Assembly: GCA_964472505.1 (NCBI GenBank)
Contig: CAYYQW010000085.1
Span: 1-16,123 of the forward strand
Direction of reading: 5' to 3'
Length of the DNA: 16,123 nucleotides
Origin: JAYEIA01 sp964472505
Lineage (GTDB): Bacteria; Bacteroidota; Bacteroidia; Bacteroidales; JAADGE01
The notes beneath the pieces were generated by a model, which worked only from the letters and a program-made list of their open reading frames with translations, was not told the origin of the DNA and did not search any database. Positions 5,939-13,552 of this stretch are shown here, one piece after another. Within the stretch, counting starts at the first letter, position 1. The number at the start of each line of letters is the position of its first letter. A program made the position numbers and the translations under genes.

Positions 5939-6451
5939 ATGAGAAAAGTAATCCTTTTTTTAATAATGCTGCCGCTCATGGCATTTCAGTGTTATGATTC
6001 GGAACCGTGGAACCCTTATTCCGAGTATAAGCCCATTTTGATGAAGCGCGCACAGCTTGAAAACTCTGTTCATTTTACAGAAAAACAAAATTTAGTAAGA
6101 CCCGGAAAAATATATTTTAAAGGCGATACAATTTATGTGAATGAAAAATACAAAGGTGTGCACGTAATAGACAACAGCCGGCCCGAAAGCCCCAATGTTG
6201 TGGGCTTCATTACCATACCGGGCTGCATTGATATGGCTGTGAAAAAGAATGTACTTTATGCCGATAATGCGGTGGATTTGGTTGCGGTGCAACTGTCACA
6301 GAATCTTTCGGATATTACGGTAACAAAACGCATTCGTAATGTGTTTCCGGAGCTGATGCCGCCGGATCAGATGCAGTTAGAACCTGCTTATCAGTCGGGA
6401 AATCGTCCGGAGAATACGATTATTGTAGCTTGGGAAAAAATTAAACTTTAA
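5939..6451 (+). CDS. LVIVD-repeat lipoprotein, N-terminal-type half
   Basis: The ATG at 5939 is preferred over a TTG at 5915 because it begins directly with the lipoprotein signal MRKVILFLIMLPLMAFQC (Cys18). Protein of 170 residues. The segment GKIYFKGDTIYVNEKYKGVH, then VIDNSRPESPNVVGFITIPG, is an LVIVD beta-propeller repeat (PF08309 type); a second blade begins at MAVKKNVLYADNAVDLVAV. It ends at IIVAWEKIKL. As I recall, in many Bacteroidota this segment is the N-terminal half of one roughly 400-residue LVIVD lipoprotein. Here it is a separate gene 12 nt before the gene that resembles the C-terminal half. Function is unknown; probably a surface or periplasmic binding propeller. Confidence 0.75.
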   Translation: MRKVILFLIMLPLMAFQCYDSEPWNPYSEYKPILMKRAQLENSVHFTEKQNLVRPGKIYFKGDTIYVNEKYKGVHVIDNSRPESPNVVGFITIPGCIDMAVKKNVLYADNAVDLVAVQLSQNLSDITVTKRIRNVFPELMPPDQMQLEPAYQSGNRPENTIIVAWEKIKL

Positions 6452-6463
6452 AAGATACCCGTT

Positions 6464-7201
6464 ATGAAAGCCATACTTTTTATAGGAATTATTATGTTTT
6501 TCACAATAAGTGCCTGCGAGAAAGACAGCGCTGCAGATATGTCCTCGGATACCGGTACCGGCGGTTCTACTGCCCGTTTTGCAACGGTGGGCGACTATCT
6601 GTACACCGTTAATAACCGCAGCATGAAAATTTTCGAAACGCAAGACCCGACCGCGCCGGTTTATGTCAATGAGATTACCATTGGCGAAGGTACTGAAACC
6701 ATTTTTCCATATAAAAATAATCTGTTTCTCGGTACACGAACCGGCATGCATATTTTGAGTTTGGAACAACCCGCCGGTCCGCAAAAAATATCGTTTTATG
6801 AGCATGTTGTCAGTTGTGATCCCGTGGTGGTGCAGGATACTTTAGCTTATGTAACGCTTCGCTCGTCCGAGGAGTGGTGCAATCGTCGGGTAAACGAACT
6901 GCATATTATTGATATCAGTAATTTAACTGCGCCCGTCCTGCTAAAAAAATATAATATGCAAAACCCATACGGTTTGGGTATTGACGGAAACAACTTATAT
7001 GTCTGCGATACAGATTTAAAACATTTCGACATTTCCGATATATATAACATTCAGTTGAAGAATGCTTTCTCAATTCCGGCCAATGATGTTATCCCTTTGG
7101 GCGATATTTTGCTGGTAACAGCCGATGACGGCATATACCAATACCGTACGAATGATGGTGAATTAACCTTCTTGAGTAAAATCCCTGTCGGAGAAAATTA
7201 A
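6464..7201 (+). CDS. LVIVD-repeat lipoprotein, C-terminal-type half
   Basis: Protein of 245 residues with its own signal (ending FFTISAC, Cys18, then EKDSAAD). After a Gly/Ser/Thr linker (TGTGGSTARF) come propeller blades with the 'LYV.D...L..FDISD' pattern: YLYTVNNRSMKIFETQDPTA (about 44-63), ELHIIDISNLTAPVLLKKYN (about 145-164) and NLYVCDTDLKHFDISDIYNI (about 178-197). This is the usual C-terminal continuation of LVIVD lipoproteins. Having its own lipobox means it is not simply a frameshifted tail. It lies 12 nt after the preceding LVIVD gene, so the two are almost certainly co-expressed and may form one propeller together. Confidence 0.8.
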   Translation: MKAILFIGIIMFFTISACEKDSAADMSSDTGTGGSTARFATVGDYLYTVNNRSMKIFETQDPTAPVYVNEITIGEGTETIFPYKNNLFLGTRTGMHILSLEQPAGPQKISFYEHVVSCDPVVVQDTLAYVTLRSSEEWCNRRVNELHIIDISNLTAPVLLKKYNMQNPYGLGIDGNNLYVCDTDLKHFDISDIYNIQLKNAFSIPANDVIPLGDILLVTADDGIYQYRTNDGELTFLSKIPVGEN

Positions 7202-7255
7202 GAAACTTGTAATTAGTTATTAGACAGAATAAAGCATTCCAAAACATTTGTTATT

Positions 7256-7828
7256 ATGAAAAAAATTTATGTATTGATTTTATTTATTGTCGGCATAGGC
7301 CTTTCGTCTGCAAAAGCTCAAACAGACACCATCCCGCTGAAAAGATTTAATATAGCATTTTCGCCCCTGCGTATGATATACGACGGTATGCAAACGGACA
7401 TAGAATTCAGAAGAAAGCATAAAGCCCATTATATCGGCCTAAGCCCGCGTTTTTATTTTAATTCTTACCGAAAAGAGTTTTTTGGTGTAGGGAGCGGGTT
7501 GTCATATAAGATTATTCTGGATAAGAAATTGGATGACAATTTCAGCCCCTATGTTATGGGAACCGGCGAATATACCTATTACAAATTCTATGGTACCAAT
7601 TATCCGGAAGCCGATGTTAAATATTACACCAATTCGTTTCGCTTGAGTGCCGTAACGGGATTTCAATTAATTTTGGCCGATGCCTTTTTCTTTGATGCTT
7701 TTGTGGGTTACGGCTTTGCTTATAGTGTTAATTCTAAAGATTTTTCTCAGAATTCCGGCCGAATGTATGATCACCAATATTCAGGAATTTATATACCTTT
7801 TGGATTTCGGCTTGGTATAACTCTGTAA
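7256..7828 (+). CDS. Small outer-membrane beta-barrel protein (paralogue 1)
   Basis: Protein of 190 residues with a Sec signal peptide (MKKIYVLILF..., cleavage likely after AKA, before QTD). The mature protein has alternating amphipathic strands rich in Tyr and Phe and ends in GIYIPFGFRLGITL, an aromatic-rich last strand typical of outer-membrane barrels recognised by BamA. The length fits an 8-strand barrel. It resembles the next gene along its whole length. Location after the LVIVD lipoproteins suggests a joint surface complex; that is inference. Confidence 0.7.
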   Translation: MKKIYVLILFIVGIGLSSAKAQTDTIPLKRFNIAFSPLRMIYDGMQTDIEFRRKHKAHYIGLSPRFYFNSYRKEFFGVGSGLSYKIILDKKLDDNFSPYVMGTGEYTYYKFYGTNYPEADVKYYTNSFRLSAVTGFQLILADAFFFDAFVGYGFAYSVNSKDFSQNSGRMYDHQYSGIYIPFGFRLGITL

Positions 7829-7841
7829 TAATTTATAAGAT

Positions 7842-8504
7842 ATGAAAAACATATTAGTATTTATATTAGTGGGATTTTTTATGCTCTGTTCCGCAAGCTC
7901 CTTTTCACAAACCGAAACCACTGAAATAAAAGATTTCCAAGTGGGTTTTGTGCCGCATTACGCATTTTTCCACGGAGTACGTTTTGACATAGAAAAAAAG
8001 ATTCCAAACAAAGACAGTTATCTTCAATTTACCCCGCATTTTTATTTCAACGAGCAAACTATTGATTACGAAAGCATTTCCACAACAAGACAAGCCGATT
8101 ATGAAAAGATATCCGGCCTCGGCTTGGGATTATATCATAAAATGATTGTTTATAAATCGCCGCGAAACATAGTATATCTGCATTTTGCTTACGGCGGCGA
8201 ATACAGCTACTTAGAGATGAGCTATAAAACCTATGAGTGGATGGAATATTATGAAAACAATTTGGAATATTATCGTTACGGCTTGGCAGAACATAATGAA
8301 CCAATCAGCCGCCTGAAATTAAATCTATCCGTCGGCATACAGATAAATATTGCACAAAGCTTATATGTAGGCTCTTATCTCGGAAACGGATTCAGCTATT
8401 CTTTCACCGATATTGATATCGGAAAATTCACGACCGACATGACCGATTATGCATATTCCGGCGTTTATATACCGCTGGGTTTTCGTATTGGGGTGATGTT
8501 TTAA
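7842..8504 (+). CDS. Small outer-membrane beta-barrel protein (paralogue 2)
   Basis: Protein of 220 residues, signal peptide ending SSFSQ. It aligns with the preceding gene: F.F.P..... DIE near the start, TPHFYFN versus SPRFYFN, LGLYHKMI versus LSYKIIL, and the final strand YSGVYIPLGFRIGVMF versus YSGIYIPFGFRLGITL. The extra 30 residues sit in two places, a loop after HFYFN (IDYESISTTRQADYE) and a Tyr-rich stretch (EWMEYYENNLEYYRYG), probably an extracellular loop. The 13-nt spacing supports a tandem duplication kept in one operon. No function can be assigned. Confidence 0.7.
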   Translation: MKNILVFILVGFFMLCSASSFSQTETTEIKDFQVGFVPHYAFFHGVRFDIEKKIPNKDSYLQFTPHFYFNEQTIDYESISTTRQADYEKISGLGLGLYHKMIVYKSPRNIVYLHFAYGGEYSYLEMSYKTYEWMEYYENNLEYYRYGLAEHNEPISRLKLNLSVGIQINIAQSLYVGSYLGNGFSYSFTDIDIGKFTTDMTDYAYSGVYIPLGFRIGVMF

Positions 8505-8559
8505 GATGGTGAACAGCACAAGCGTCTTCTTATTAGTTCGTGCAATAAAAAGCAGTTAT

Positions 8560-9330
8560 TTAGGAATAATTTAGCAAATCCGGATATTTAAATGTATAAT
8601 TCAGCTTTGATTTTAGTTTTTCATTGCTGATGATTTTATATGAATTATCTGCATCTTCATTGAATACCGGTTTTTCACGCCCCGCCTTCAGAAATTCTTT
8701 GGTGTAAAATTCGCGTCGGGTAGGGTGCGTGTCGGCACAGGCATTGAATGTTTCGTTCCATACGCCTTGTTCGATAATCTCAGTAATAATTCTGATACAA
8801 TCGTCTCTGTGAATAAAATTCACAACACCTTCCGGATTATCAATGATTTTTCCGTTGCGAAAGAAATTACCCGGTTTTCGGTCGTAGCCCAGTAAACCGG
8901 CAAATCGTATAATGGTGGTTTGGAAGTTTTCATTCCGCCTGAATACATCTTCTGTTTGCGTAAGCTTGTTATCTTTGACAGGCGTTTTTTCATTCGCACG
9001 GTCGTTTATCATCGGATATACAGAGGTAGAGCTGATAAAGATAAGGTAACTGATTTTTGAGGCTTCAATTTTTTTTGTCAGATGCACATAGTCATCCACC
9101 GCTTGCGGCGGTATGTCAATGATGAGTATATCGGAATTCAGAAACTCGCTGCTATCGTAGTTGCGTTTTCCGATGTCAATCAAAAATGCATCTATACCGG
9201 ATGCTTCAAGTGTGTTGATTTTGCTTTCACTCGTGCTTGAGCCTTTTACCGAAAAGCTTTTGCTGATTAATTCTTTTGCCAAAGGCAGCCCAAGCCACCC
9301 GCAACCCAATATGCTTATGGTTGGTTTCAT
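8560..9330 (-). CDS. YeeZ-like NAD(P)-binding SDR/epimerase-fold protein
   Basis: Protein of 256 residues with an N-terminal Rossmann fold: ISILGCGWLGLPLAKEL, where Gly9-x-Gly11-xx-Gly14 binds the dinucleotide. SYLIFISSTSVYP (about 93-105) is the conserved beta-strand and Ser/Tyr region of extended short-chain dehydrogenases, but the classic YxxxK lysine is not clear. NFIHRDDCIRII matches the 'N(F/W)IHxDD' block of YeeZ-type proteins. The substrate is unknown; these proteins are usually annotated as NAD-dependent epimerase/dehydratase. It starts 2 nt after the stop of the upstream secreted-protein gene, so translation is probably coupled. Confidence 0.8.
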   Translation of the reverse strand: MKPTISILGCGWLGLPLAKELISKSFSVKGSSTSESKINTLEASGIDAFLIDIGKRNYDSSEFLNSDILIIDIPPQAVDDYVHLTKKIEASKISYLIFISSTSVYPMINDRANEKTPVKDNKLTQTEDVFRRNENFQTTIIRFAGLLGYDRKPGNFFRNGKIIDNPEGVVNFIHRDDCIRIITEIIEQGVWNETFNACADTHPTRREFYTKEFLKAGREKPVFNEDADNSYKIISNEKLKSKLNYTFKYPDLLNYS

Positions 9331-9332
9331 AT

Positions 9333-10919
9333 CTATTCAATGATAATTTTTTTTGTGATGTTCCCTTTTTCGGAACTTAATAGAAAATAATACATGCCGG
9401 TTTGTAAATTATATTTGGAAGGATTAAACGATTCGGTGTATTTTCCGGCCGGCAAAGTTTTGCTGTCTAATATAGTACAAACCACATTACCTAAAATATT
9501 ATAAACTTTTAGGCTTACGGTAGTTTTCTCAAGGAGTTTATATGAAAAATAGCTTTTTTCTTTTATTGGGTTGGGGTAGGCTTCCGTCTCGGTAAAAATA
9601 TCTTGTCTGAAAGCTCCGTTGTTTTGTGTTTCATCTTTTATGGCGGTATGCACACTGATGATTCCGCCGTGCAAACGTGTCCAAATCGGTCTTATCATTC
9701 CGTTATGTGCCGTAATGCCGTTATAATCGCCGAAGAATATTTCTTCGTTGGGTAGAAAGGAAGATTCACTTATTATTGTATTGCTGAAAGTTTCACCTCC
9801 GTCGGATGATTCAGCTAAATAAACATCGGTATGATTATCATTATGGTTTCTGCGATCATAGAAAATAAAATATAAACTGCCGTTTTCTTGATCAATAGCC
9901 ATACGTGTGAAGAATTGATAGCTACCGACGGCATCATTATTTACTTTTACGGGTTCTGTCCAGTTTTCCCCTTCATCTTCCGATTTAATAAGCCAAACGT
10001 CCGAGCCGTTAGTTCCGTTTCTTTGGTCTTCCCAGTTAATATATATAGTTCCGTTGTATTGTCCGCCGCTTGTATCGCAGGCAGTGTTAAGCCATCCTGT
10101 TCCTACGCCGGGGTAGATACCGGGTATGTCAAAATGCGGCCCGCCCGGAAAGTCAGAAGCCAAAATATCTTTATCTAACCAACTGTTTCCATTGTCGTAT
10201 GATTTGTCAAAAATGATGCTGGTAGTACTTTCCGCATCAAGTCCCGTCCAAGCTGCATATATCTGACCCTCCGGGCCTATGCATGGAGATGCGCTGCGAA
10301 GCATATCATAACTGCCTGAGCAAGTACCTGCGTTTTGGCTGAGCCGTTTGGGATTGGACCAGCTTTCCCCCATATTATCAGAATATGAAAACATTATTAA
10401 TGAGCTGTCTTGCGGATTTGTGCTTTGGTAGGCATCCATTTGGGTCCAAGTTAGATAAATGGTATTTGTTTTCAGATTAACCGCAGCACTTTCGTTGTCA
10501 TGTTTTTTATCACCGTTTAGTCCAACATGACTAATGCTTTCCCATGTTTGCCCTTCATCGGTTGATTTTTGACAAACAATTCGGTCAATCCAGCTTCCGT
10601 TTTCTGTAGGATTTGAAAGATGAAAATAATAGAAATTACCGTAAGCATCGGAGATAACACAAGGATCGCCCCATACTCCGTATTCAGAACTGATGGGTAC
10701 TTTTGTCCAATTATAGCCGCCGTCGCGGCTATAATATGATGCCGATAAATTGGTGCCGCAAACCAGATTCTCCGGCTTTTGCAGGCTAAATGCCAAAGAG
10801 GGTTCGTTTGGTTCATAGCCGCTGCCGCCGCTGTTGTCTATTTCAATATTTGTAAATTGCGCTTGAGCAACAGTTCCCGCAAACAAAACAATAAAGCTGA
10901 TAATCGTTTTGATTTTCAT
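9333..10919 (-). CDS. Secreted Asp-box (BNR) propeller protein with T9SS sorting domain
   Basis: Protein of 528 residues. Signal peptide cleaved near VAQA-QF (20/21). Six Asp-box motifs (S-x-D-x-G-x-x-W/F) mark propeller blades: SRDGGYNW (64), STDEGQTW (119), SDNMGESW (180, variant), SYDNGNSW (240), SEDEGENW (313) and SSDGGETF (371). Residues about 447-528 form a type A T9SS C-terminal sorting domain: AYPNPIKEKS, VYNILGNVV, LPAGKYTESF, LQTGMYYFLL and a basic end KKIIIE. It should be exported by Sec, then carried across the outer membrane by T9SS. No FRIP motif is seen near the N-terminus, so sialidase activity is doubtful. It lies 37 nt after rtcB on the same strand. Confidence 0.88.
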   Translation of the reverse strand: MKIKTIISFIVLFAGTVAQAQFTNIEIDNSGGSGYEPNEPSLAFSLQKPENLVCGTNLSASYYSRDGGYNWTKVPISSEYGVWGDPCVISDAYGNFYYFHLSNPTENGSWIDRIVCQKSTDEGQTWESISHVGLNGDKKHDNESAAVNLKTNTIYLTWTQMDAYQSTNPQDSSLIMFSYSDNMGESWSNPKRLSQNAGTCSGSYDMLRSASPCIGPEGQIYAAWTGLDAESTTSIIFDKSYDNGNSWLDKDILASDFPGGPHFDIPGIYPGVGTGWLNTACDTSGGQYNGTIYINWEDQRNGTNGSDVWLIKSEDEGENWTEPVKVNNDAVGSYQFFTRMAIDQENGSLYFIFYDRRNHNDNHTDVYLAESSDGGETFSNTIISESSFLPNEEIFFGDYNGITAHNGMIRPIWTRLHGGIISVHTAIKDETQNNGAFRQDIFTETEAYPNPIKEKSYFSYKLLEKTTVSLKVYNILGNVVCTILDSKTLPAGKYTESFNPSKYNLQTGMYYFLLSSEKGNITKKIIIE

Positions 10920-10956
10920 AACTATGTATTGATATTAGTTTTCAATAAATAAAAAT

Positions 10957-12114
10957 TTATCCTTTAACGACTGCCAAAGGCTTCAGTTCCGTTATAATTT
11001 CCACCAGATCAGTTTGATTTTTCATAACCTTGGCAATGTCTTTATAAGCGCTCGGGGCTTCGTCTAAATGTTTTTTACTGCTGATGTTATGAACTATTTT
11101 TTTACTGTTCATGTATTCGATTTCTTTTTCTAAGTCTAAATTTTTTTTTGCGGCCGTCCGGCTGAGTTTTCTGCCGGCACCGTGTGAGCAACTCATAAAA
11201 CTTTCCGGATTTCCTTTGCCGCGCACAATATACGACTCCGCGCCCTGCGAGCCGGGTATTATTCCGGTTTCTCCTTTTTTTGCCGATGTTGCGCCTTTGC
11301 GATGAACAATTACCGATTCTCCGTAATGCGTTTCTTTGGCAGCGTAATTGTGTGCAATATTTATTACGGGCAAAAATTCGACATCGGTAAATCGTTTAAA
11401 AATATTTTGAACTTTATCGCTCATATATTTCCTGTTGGCAAAAGCAAAATCGGTGCAATATTGCATTTCTTTCATATACATTTGGCCTTCGGGGCTGTTG
11501 ATCGGAAGAAAATCCAATTGAAAATTATCCGGAATTTTTGGTTCAATTGTTTTACTTACTTCTTTGGCTACGCGATTATAATGTTTTGCTACGGTATGCC
11601 CTAAATTTCGGCTGCCGGAGTGAATCATGTACCAAATATGGCCGTCGCTGCCTTTTTGTATTTCAATAAAATGATTGCCGCCTCCGAGAGTCCCTACTTG
11701 GTGGCGAGCGTTTTCAAATTCTTGGTTTACAATAAGTAAATCACGTGCCGGTTGCGGAAGCAATGAAACGTCTTGCGGTTGTTTATGTTTTTTGAAACCG
11801 GTCGGTATTTCATTACGAACTCTTTTAATAATATCGTGTAATTGTTTCTCGTTGATTTTTTTTAATGACGTTTTTACGGCTACCATTCCGCAGCCAATAT
11901 CCACACCTACGGCATTTGGAATAACGACATCTTTGGCAGCCAACACACCGCCTATGGGCATTCCGTAACCTGCATGGCAATCCGGCATTACGGCAATATG
12001 ATGAAATGCAAAAGGCAGTTGCGATAAGTTTTCGAGTTGCTTCACGGCACTCTCTTCAATATCCGCCGTCCACGATTTAACCGGCACTTTTCCTTCTAAA
12101 ATTGTTTGAGGCAT
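10957..12114 (-). CDS. rtcB: RNA-splicing ligase RtcB
   Basis: GTP- and Mn-dependent ligase joining RNA 3'-phosphate (or 2',3'-cyclic phosphate) to 5'-OH ends in tRNA or RNA repair. It has 385 residues, slightly shorter than E. coli RtcB. Expected metal and guanylate residues are present: Asp45 and His47 in MPDCHAGYG, Asp72 and Cys75 in GVDIGCGM, His148 in GTLGGGNHF, His165 in MIHSGSRNLGH, His255 in INIAHNYA, and His311 in SCSHGAGRK, the residue that becomes guanylylated. No archease, RtcA or RtcR gene is in the window. It is divergent from mnmA across 61 nt and is probably the first gene of a transcript that includes the secreted and SDR genes. Confidence 0.93.
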   Translation of the reverse strand: MPQTILEGKVPVKSWTADIEESAVKQLENLSQLPFAFHHIAVMPDCHAGYGMPIGGVLAAKDVVIPNAVGVDIGCGMVAVKTSLKKINEKQLHDIIKRVRNEIPTGFKKHKQPQDVSLLPQPARDLLIVNQEFENARHQVGTLGGGNHFIEIQKGSDGHIWYMIHSGSRNLGHTVAKHYNRVAKEVSKTIEPKIPDNFQLDFLPINSPEGQMYMKEMQYCTDFAFANRKYMSDKVQNIFKRFTDVEFLPVINIAHNYAAKETHYGESVIVHRKGATSAKKGETGIIPGSQGAESYIVRGKGNPESFMSCSHGAGRKLSRTAAKKNLDLEKEIEYMNSKKIVHNISSKKHLDEAPSAYKDIAKVMKNQTDLVEIITELKPLAVVKG

Positions 12115-12123
12115 ATTCAGTTT

Positions 12124-12156
12124 TTTGATAATGACAAAAAGAATTGGTTAATTTGC
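12124..12156 (+). promoter_or_regulatory. Possible mnmA promoter
   Basis: TTTG (12124-12127), 21 nt, then TTAATTTG (12149-12156), a near match to TAnnTTTG with one mismatch (T for A in the second base). It lies 19 nt before the mnmA start codon and interleaves with the facing rtcB promoter. Confidence 0.35.
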
Positions 12157-12158
12157 AA

Positions 12159-12166
12159 CAAATATA
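12159..12166 (-). promoter_or_regulatory. -7 element of the rtcB promoter
   Basis: On the minus strand this reads TATATTTG, a full match to TAnnTTTG, 44 nt before the rtcB ATG. The -33 region (around 12184-12190) overlaps the first codons of mnmA and reads as a T-rich TTTC/TTTT rather than TTTG. Confidence 0.45.
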
Positions 12167-12175
12167 ACAGATTGG

Positions 12176-13384
12176 ATGGAAAGAAAAAAAGTCATAGTAG
12201 GTTTATCGGGAGGAGTGGATTCGGCCGTAGCTGCTTATGTTCTCAAAAAACAAGGTTTGGATGTGCATGCCGTATTTATGATTAATTGGCACGATACCGC
12301 CGGTTTGCGATCCGGTTCCTGCGAAAGCGATGAAGATCAAAAAGTAGCGGAGCTGGTAGCTCACCAACTGGATATTCCTTTCCATACCGTAGATTTTAGT
12401 GAGATATACGCCAAAAAGGTCGTGGATTATATCTTCTCGGAATACGAAAAAGGCCGAACCCCCAATCCGGATGTTTTATGTAATCGTGAGATAAAGTTTG
12501 ATGTTTTTTTGGACAAAGCCCTTGAACTTGGTGCCGATTATGTTGCTACCGGCCATTATTGCCGTAAAGAAGAAATTCAAAAAAACGGAAAGACTTATTA
12601 TCGTTTGTTGGCCGGCAGCGATCCCAATAAAGATCAGTCTTATTTTTTGTGCCAACTCTCGCAAAAGCAGTTAGAGAAATCCTTATTTCCGGTGGGCGAT
12701 TTGCAGAAACCGGAAGTGCGACGGATTGCCGATGAAATTTCATTGGTAAATGCTAAGAAAAAAGATTCGCAGGGAATTTGTTTTGTGGGAAAAGTAGATT
12801 TACCTACATTTCTGCAACAACAACTGAAGGCCAAAGAAGGTGATATAATAAAAATACCGGCCGACTCGCAACAATACCACTCACCGATACCTGAAACCGA
12901 TGATGAAGAAGAACTTTTGCGTTATTACAGCCGACCATACAATTATACGCCCGAAATGGGTGAAGTGGCAGGCCGGCACAGCGGTGCTCATTTTTTTACC
13001 GTAGGACAGCGCAAAGGCTTAGGTATTGGAGGCATGAAAGAACCCCCCTTCGTAATTGATACCGATACAAAAAATAATATTCTCTATATTGGCGAAGGAA
13101 AGCAACACCCCGGTTTATTTCGCAAAGGCTTATTTATGGAGAAAGCAGAATTGCATTGGGTGCGTCCGGATCTTGCTCTGAAGGTCGGCGAGAGACTTTC
13201 CGTGCTTTCGCGTATCAGATATCGGCAGCCGCTTCAGAAAGCGCTTTTATATATGCAAGCGGAAGGCGCTTATTTGATTTTTGAAGAAAAACAACGAGGA
13301 ATTACATCCGGGCAGTTTGCCGCCTTTTATTTGGATGATGAATTGATCGGATCAGGTGTAATTTCCGGAAAAAATACCCATTGA
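12176..13384 (+). CDS. mnmA: tRNA 2-thiouridylase MnmA
   Basis: Thiolates U34 in tRNA-Lys, Glu and Gln, using ATP and sulfur delivered by a relay or cysteine desulfurase. It has 402 residues, somewhat longer than the roughly 370-residue proteobacterial form. The PP-loop SGGVDS is at 11-16. The catalytic pair is Cys102 (NPDVLCNREIKF) and Cys202 (DSQGICFVG). The tRNA-binding region has GHY (126-128) and LGADYVATGHYCRK. The extra length comes largely from an acidic insertion (SPIPETDDEEELLRYYSRP) between the central domain and FFTVGQRKGLGIGG. The C-terminal beta-barrel ends FAAFYLDDELIGSGVISG. ATG at 12176. Divergent from rtcB. Confidence 0.94.
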   Translation: MERKKVIVGLSGGVDSAVAAYVLKKQGLDVHAVFMINWHDTAGLRSGSCESDEDQKVAELVAHQLDIPFHTVDFSEIYAKKVVDYIFSEYEKGRTPNPDVLCNREIKFDVFLDKALELGADYVATGHYCRKEEIQKNGKTYYRLLAGSDPNKDQSYFLCQLSQKQLEKSLFPVGDLQKPEVRRIADEISLVNAKKKDSQGICFVGKVDLPTFLQQQLKAKEGDIIKIPADSQQYHSPIPETDDEEELLRYYSRPYNYTPEMGEVAGRHSGAHFFTVGQRKGLGIGGMKEPPFVIDTDTKNNILYIGEGKQHPGLFRKGLFMEKAELHWVRPDLALKVGERLSVLSRIRYRQPLQKALLYMQAEGAYLIFEEKQRGITSGQFAAFYLDDELIGSGVISGKNTH

Positions 13385-13396
13385 AGTTTCTTTATC

Positions 13397-13445
13397 AGAT
13401 GTAAGATATAAGATGTAAGATGTAAGATGTAAGATATAAGATGTT
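13397..13445. repeat. Seven tandem heptamers (AGATGTA type)
   Basis: Seven consecutive 7-nt units in the order AGATGTA, AGATATA, AGATGTA three times, AGATATA and AGATGTT. The array starts 12 nt after the mnmA stop codon. It is complementary to the degenerate opposite-strand array at 13519-13551, so the RNA from either direction can fold. Confidence 0.75.
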
Positions 13446-13551
13446 GATGCCTGAAGTCTGATTTCTTGGGGAATTTCCGCTGATATATGGTTTTTCTCGC
13501 CAAGCTTGCAAAAATTGTCTTAAATCTTAATACTTAAATCTTACATCTTAA
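13397..13551. terminator. Large inverted-repeat structure between convergent genes
   Basis: The tandem heptamers (13397-13445) and the antisense array (13519-13551, read on the minus strand as units AGATGTA, AGATTTA, AGTATTA, AGATTTA) can form a long AU-rich stem around a central 73-nt stretch. Being between the mnmA and barrel gene 3' ends, it is placed to act as a bidirectional terminator or to protect 3' ends. No classical GC stem with U-tract is seen. Confidence 0.4.
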
Positions 13552-13552
13552 T

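Noticed and set aside
8505..8559. Terminator between the convergent barrel and SDR genes
   Set aside because: No stem of useful length could be found in this 55-nt gap.
9333..10919. Active exo-alpha-sialidase
   Set aside because: Asp-boxes are structural and occur in many propellers; the FRIP motif is missing, so the name was not used.
13397..13445. CRISPR-like or spacer-containing repeat array
   Set aside because: Seven-nt units are directly adjacent with no spacers and no cas genes are nearby; this is a simple tandem repeat.
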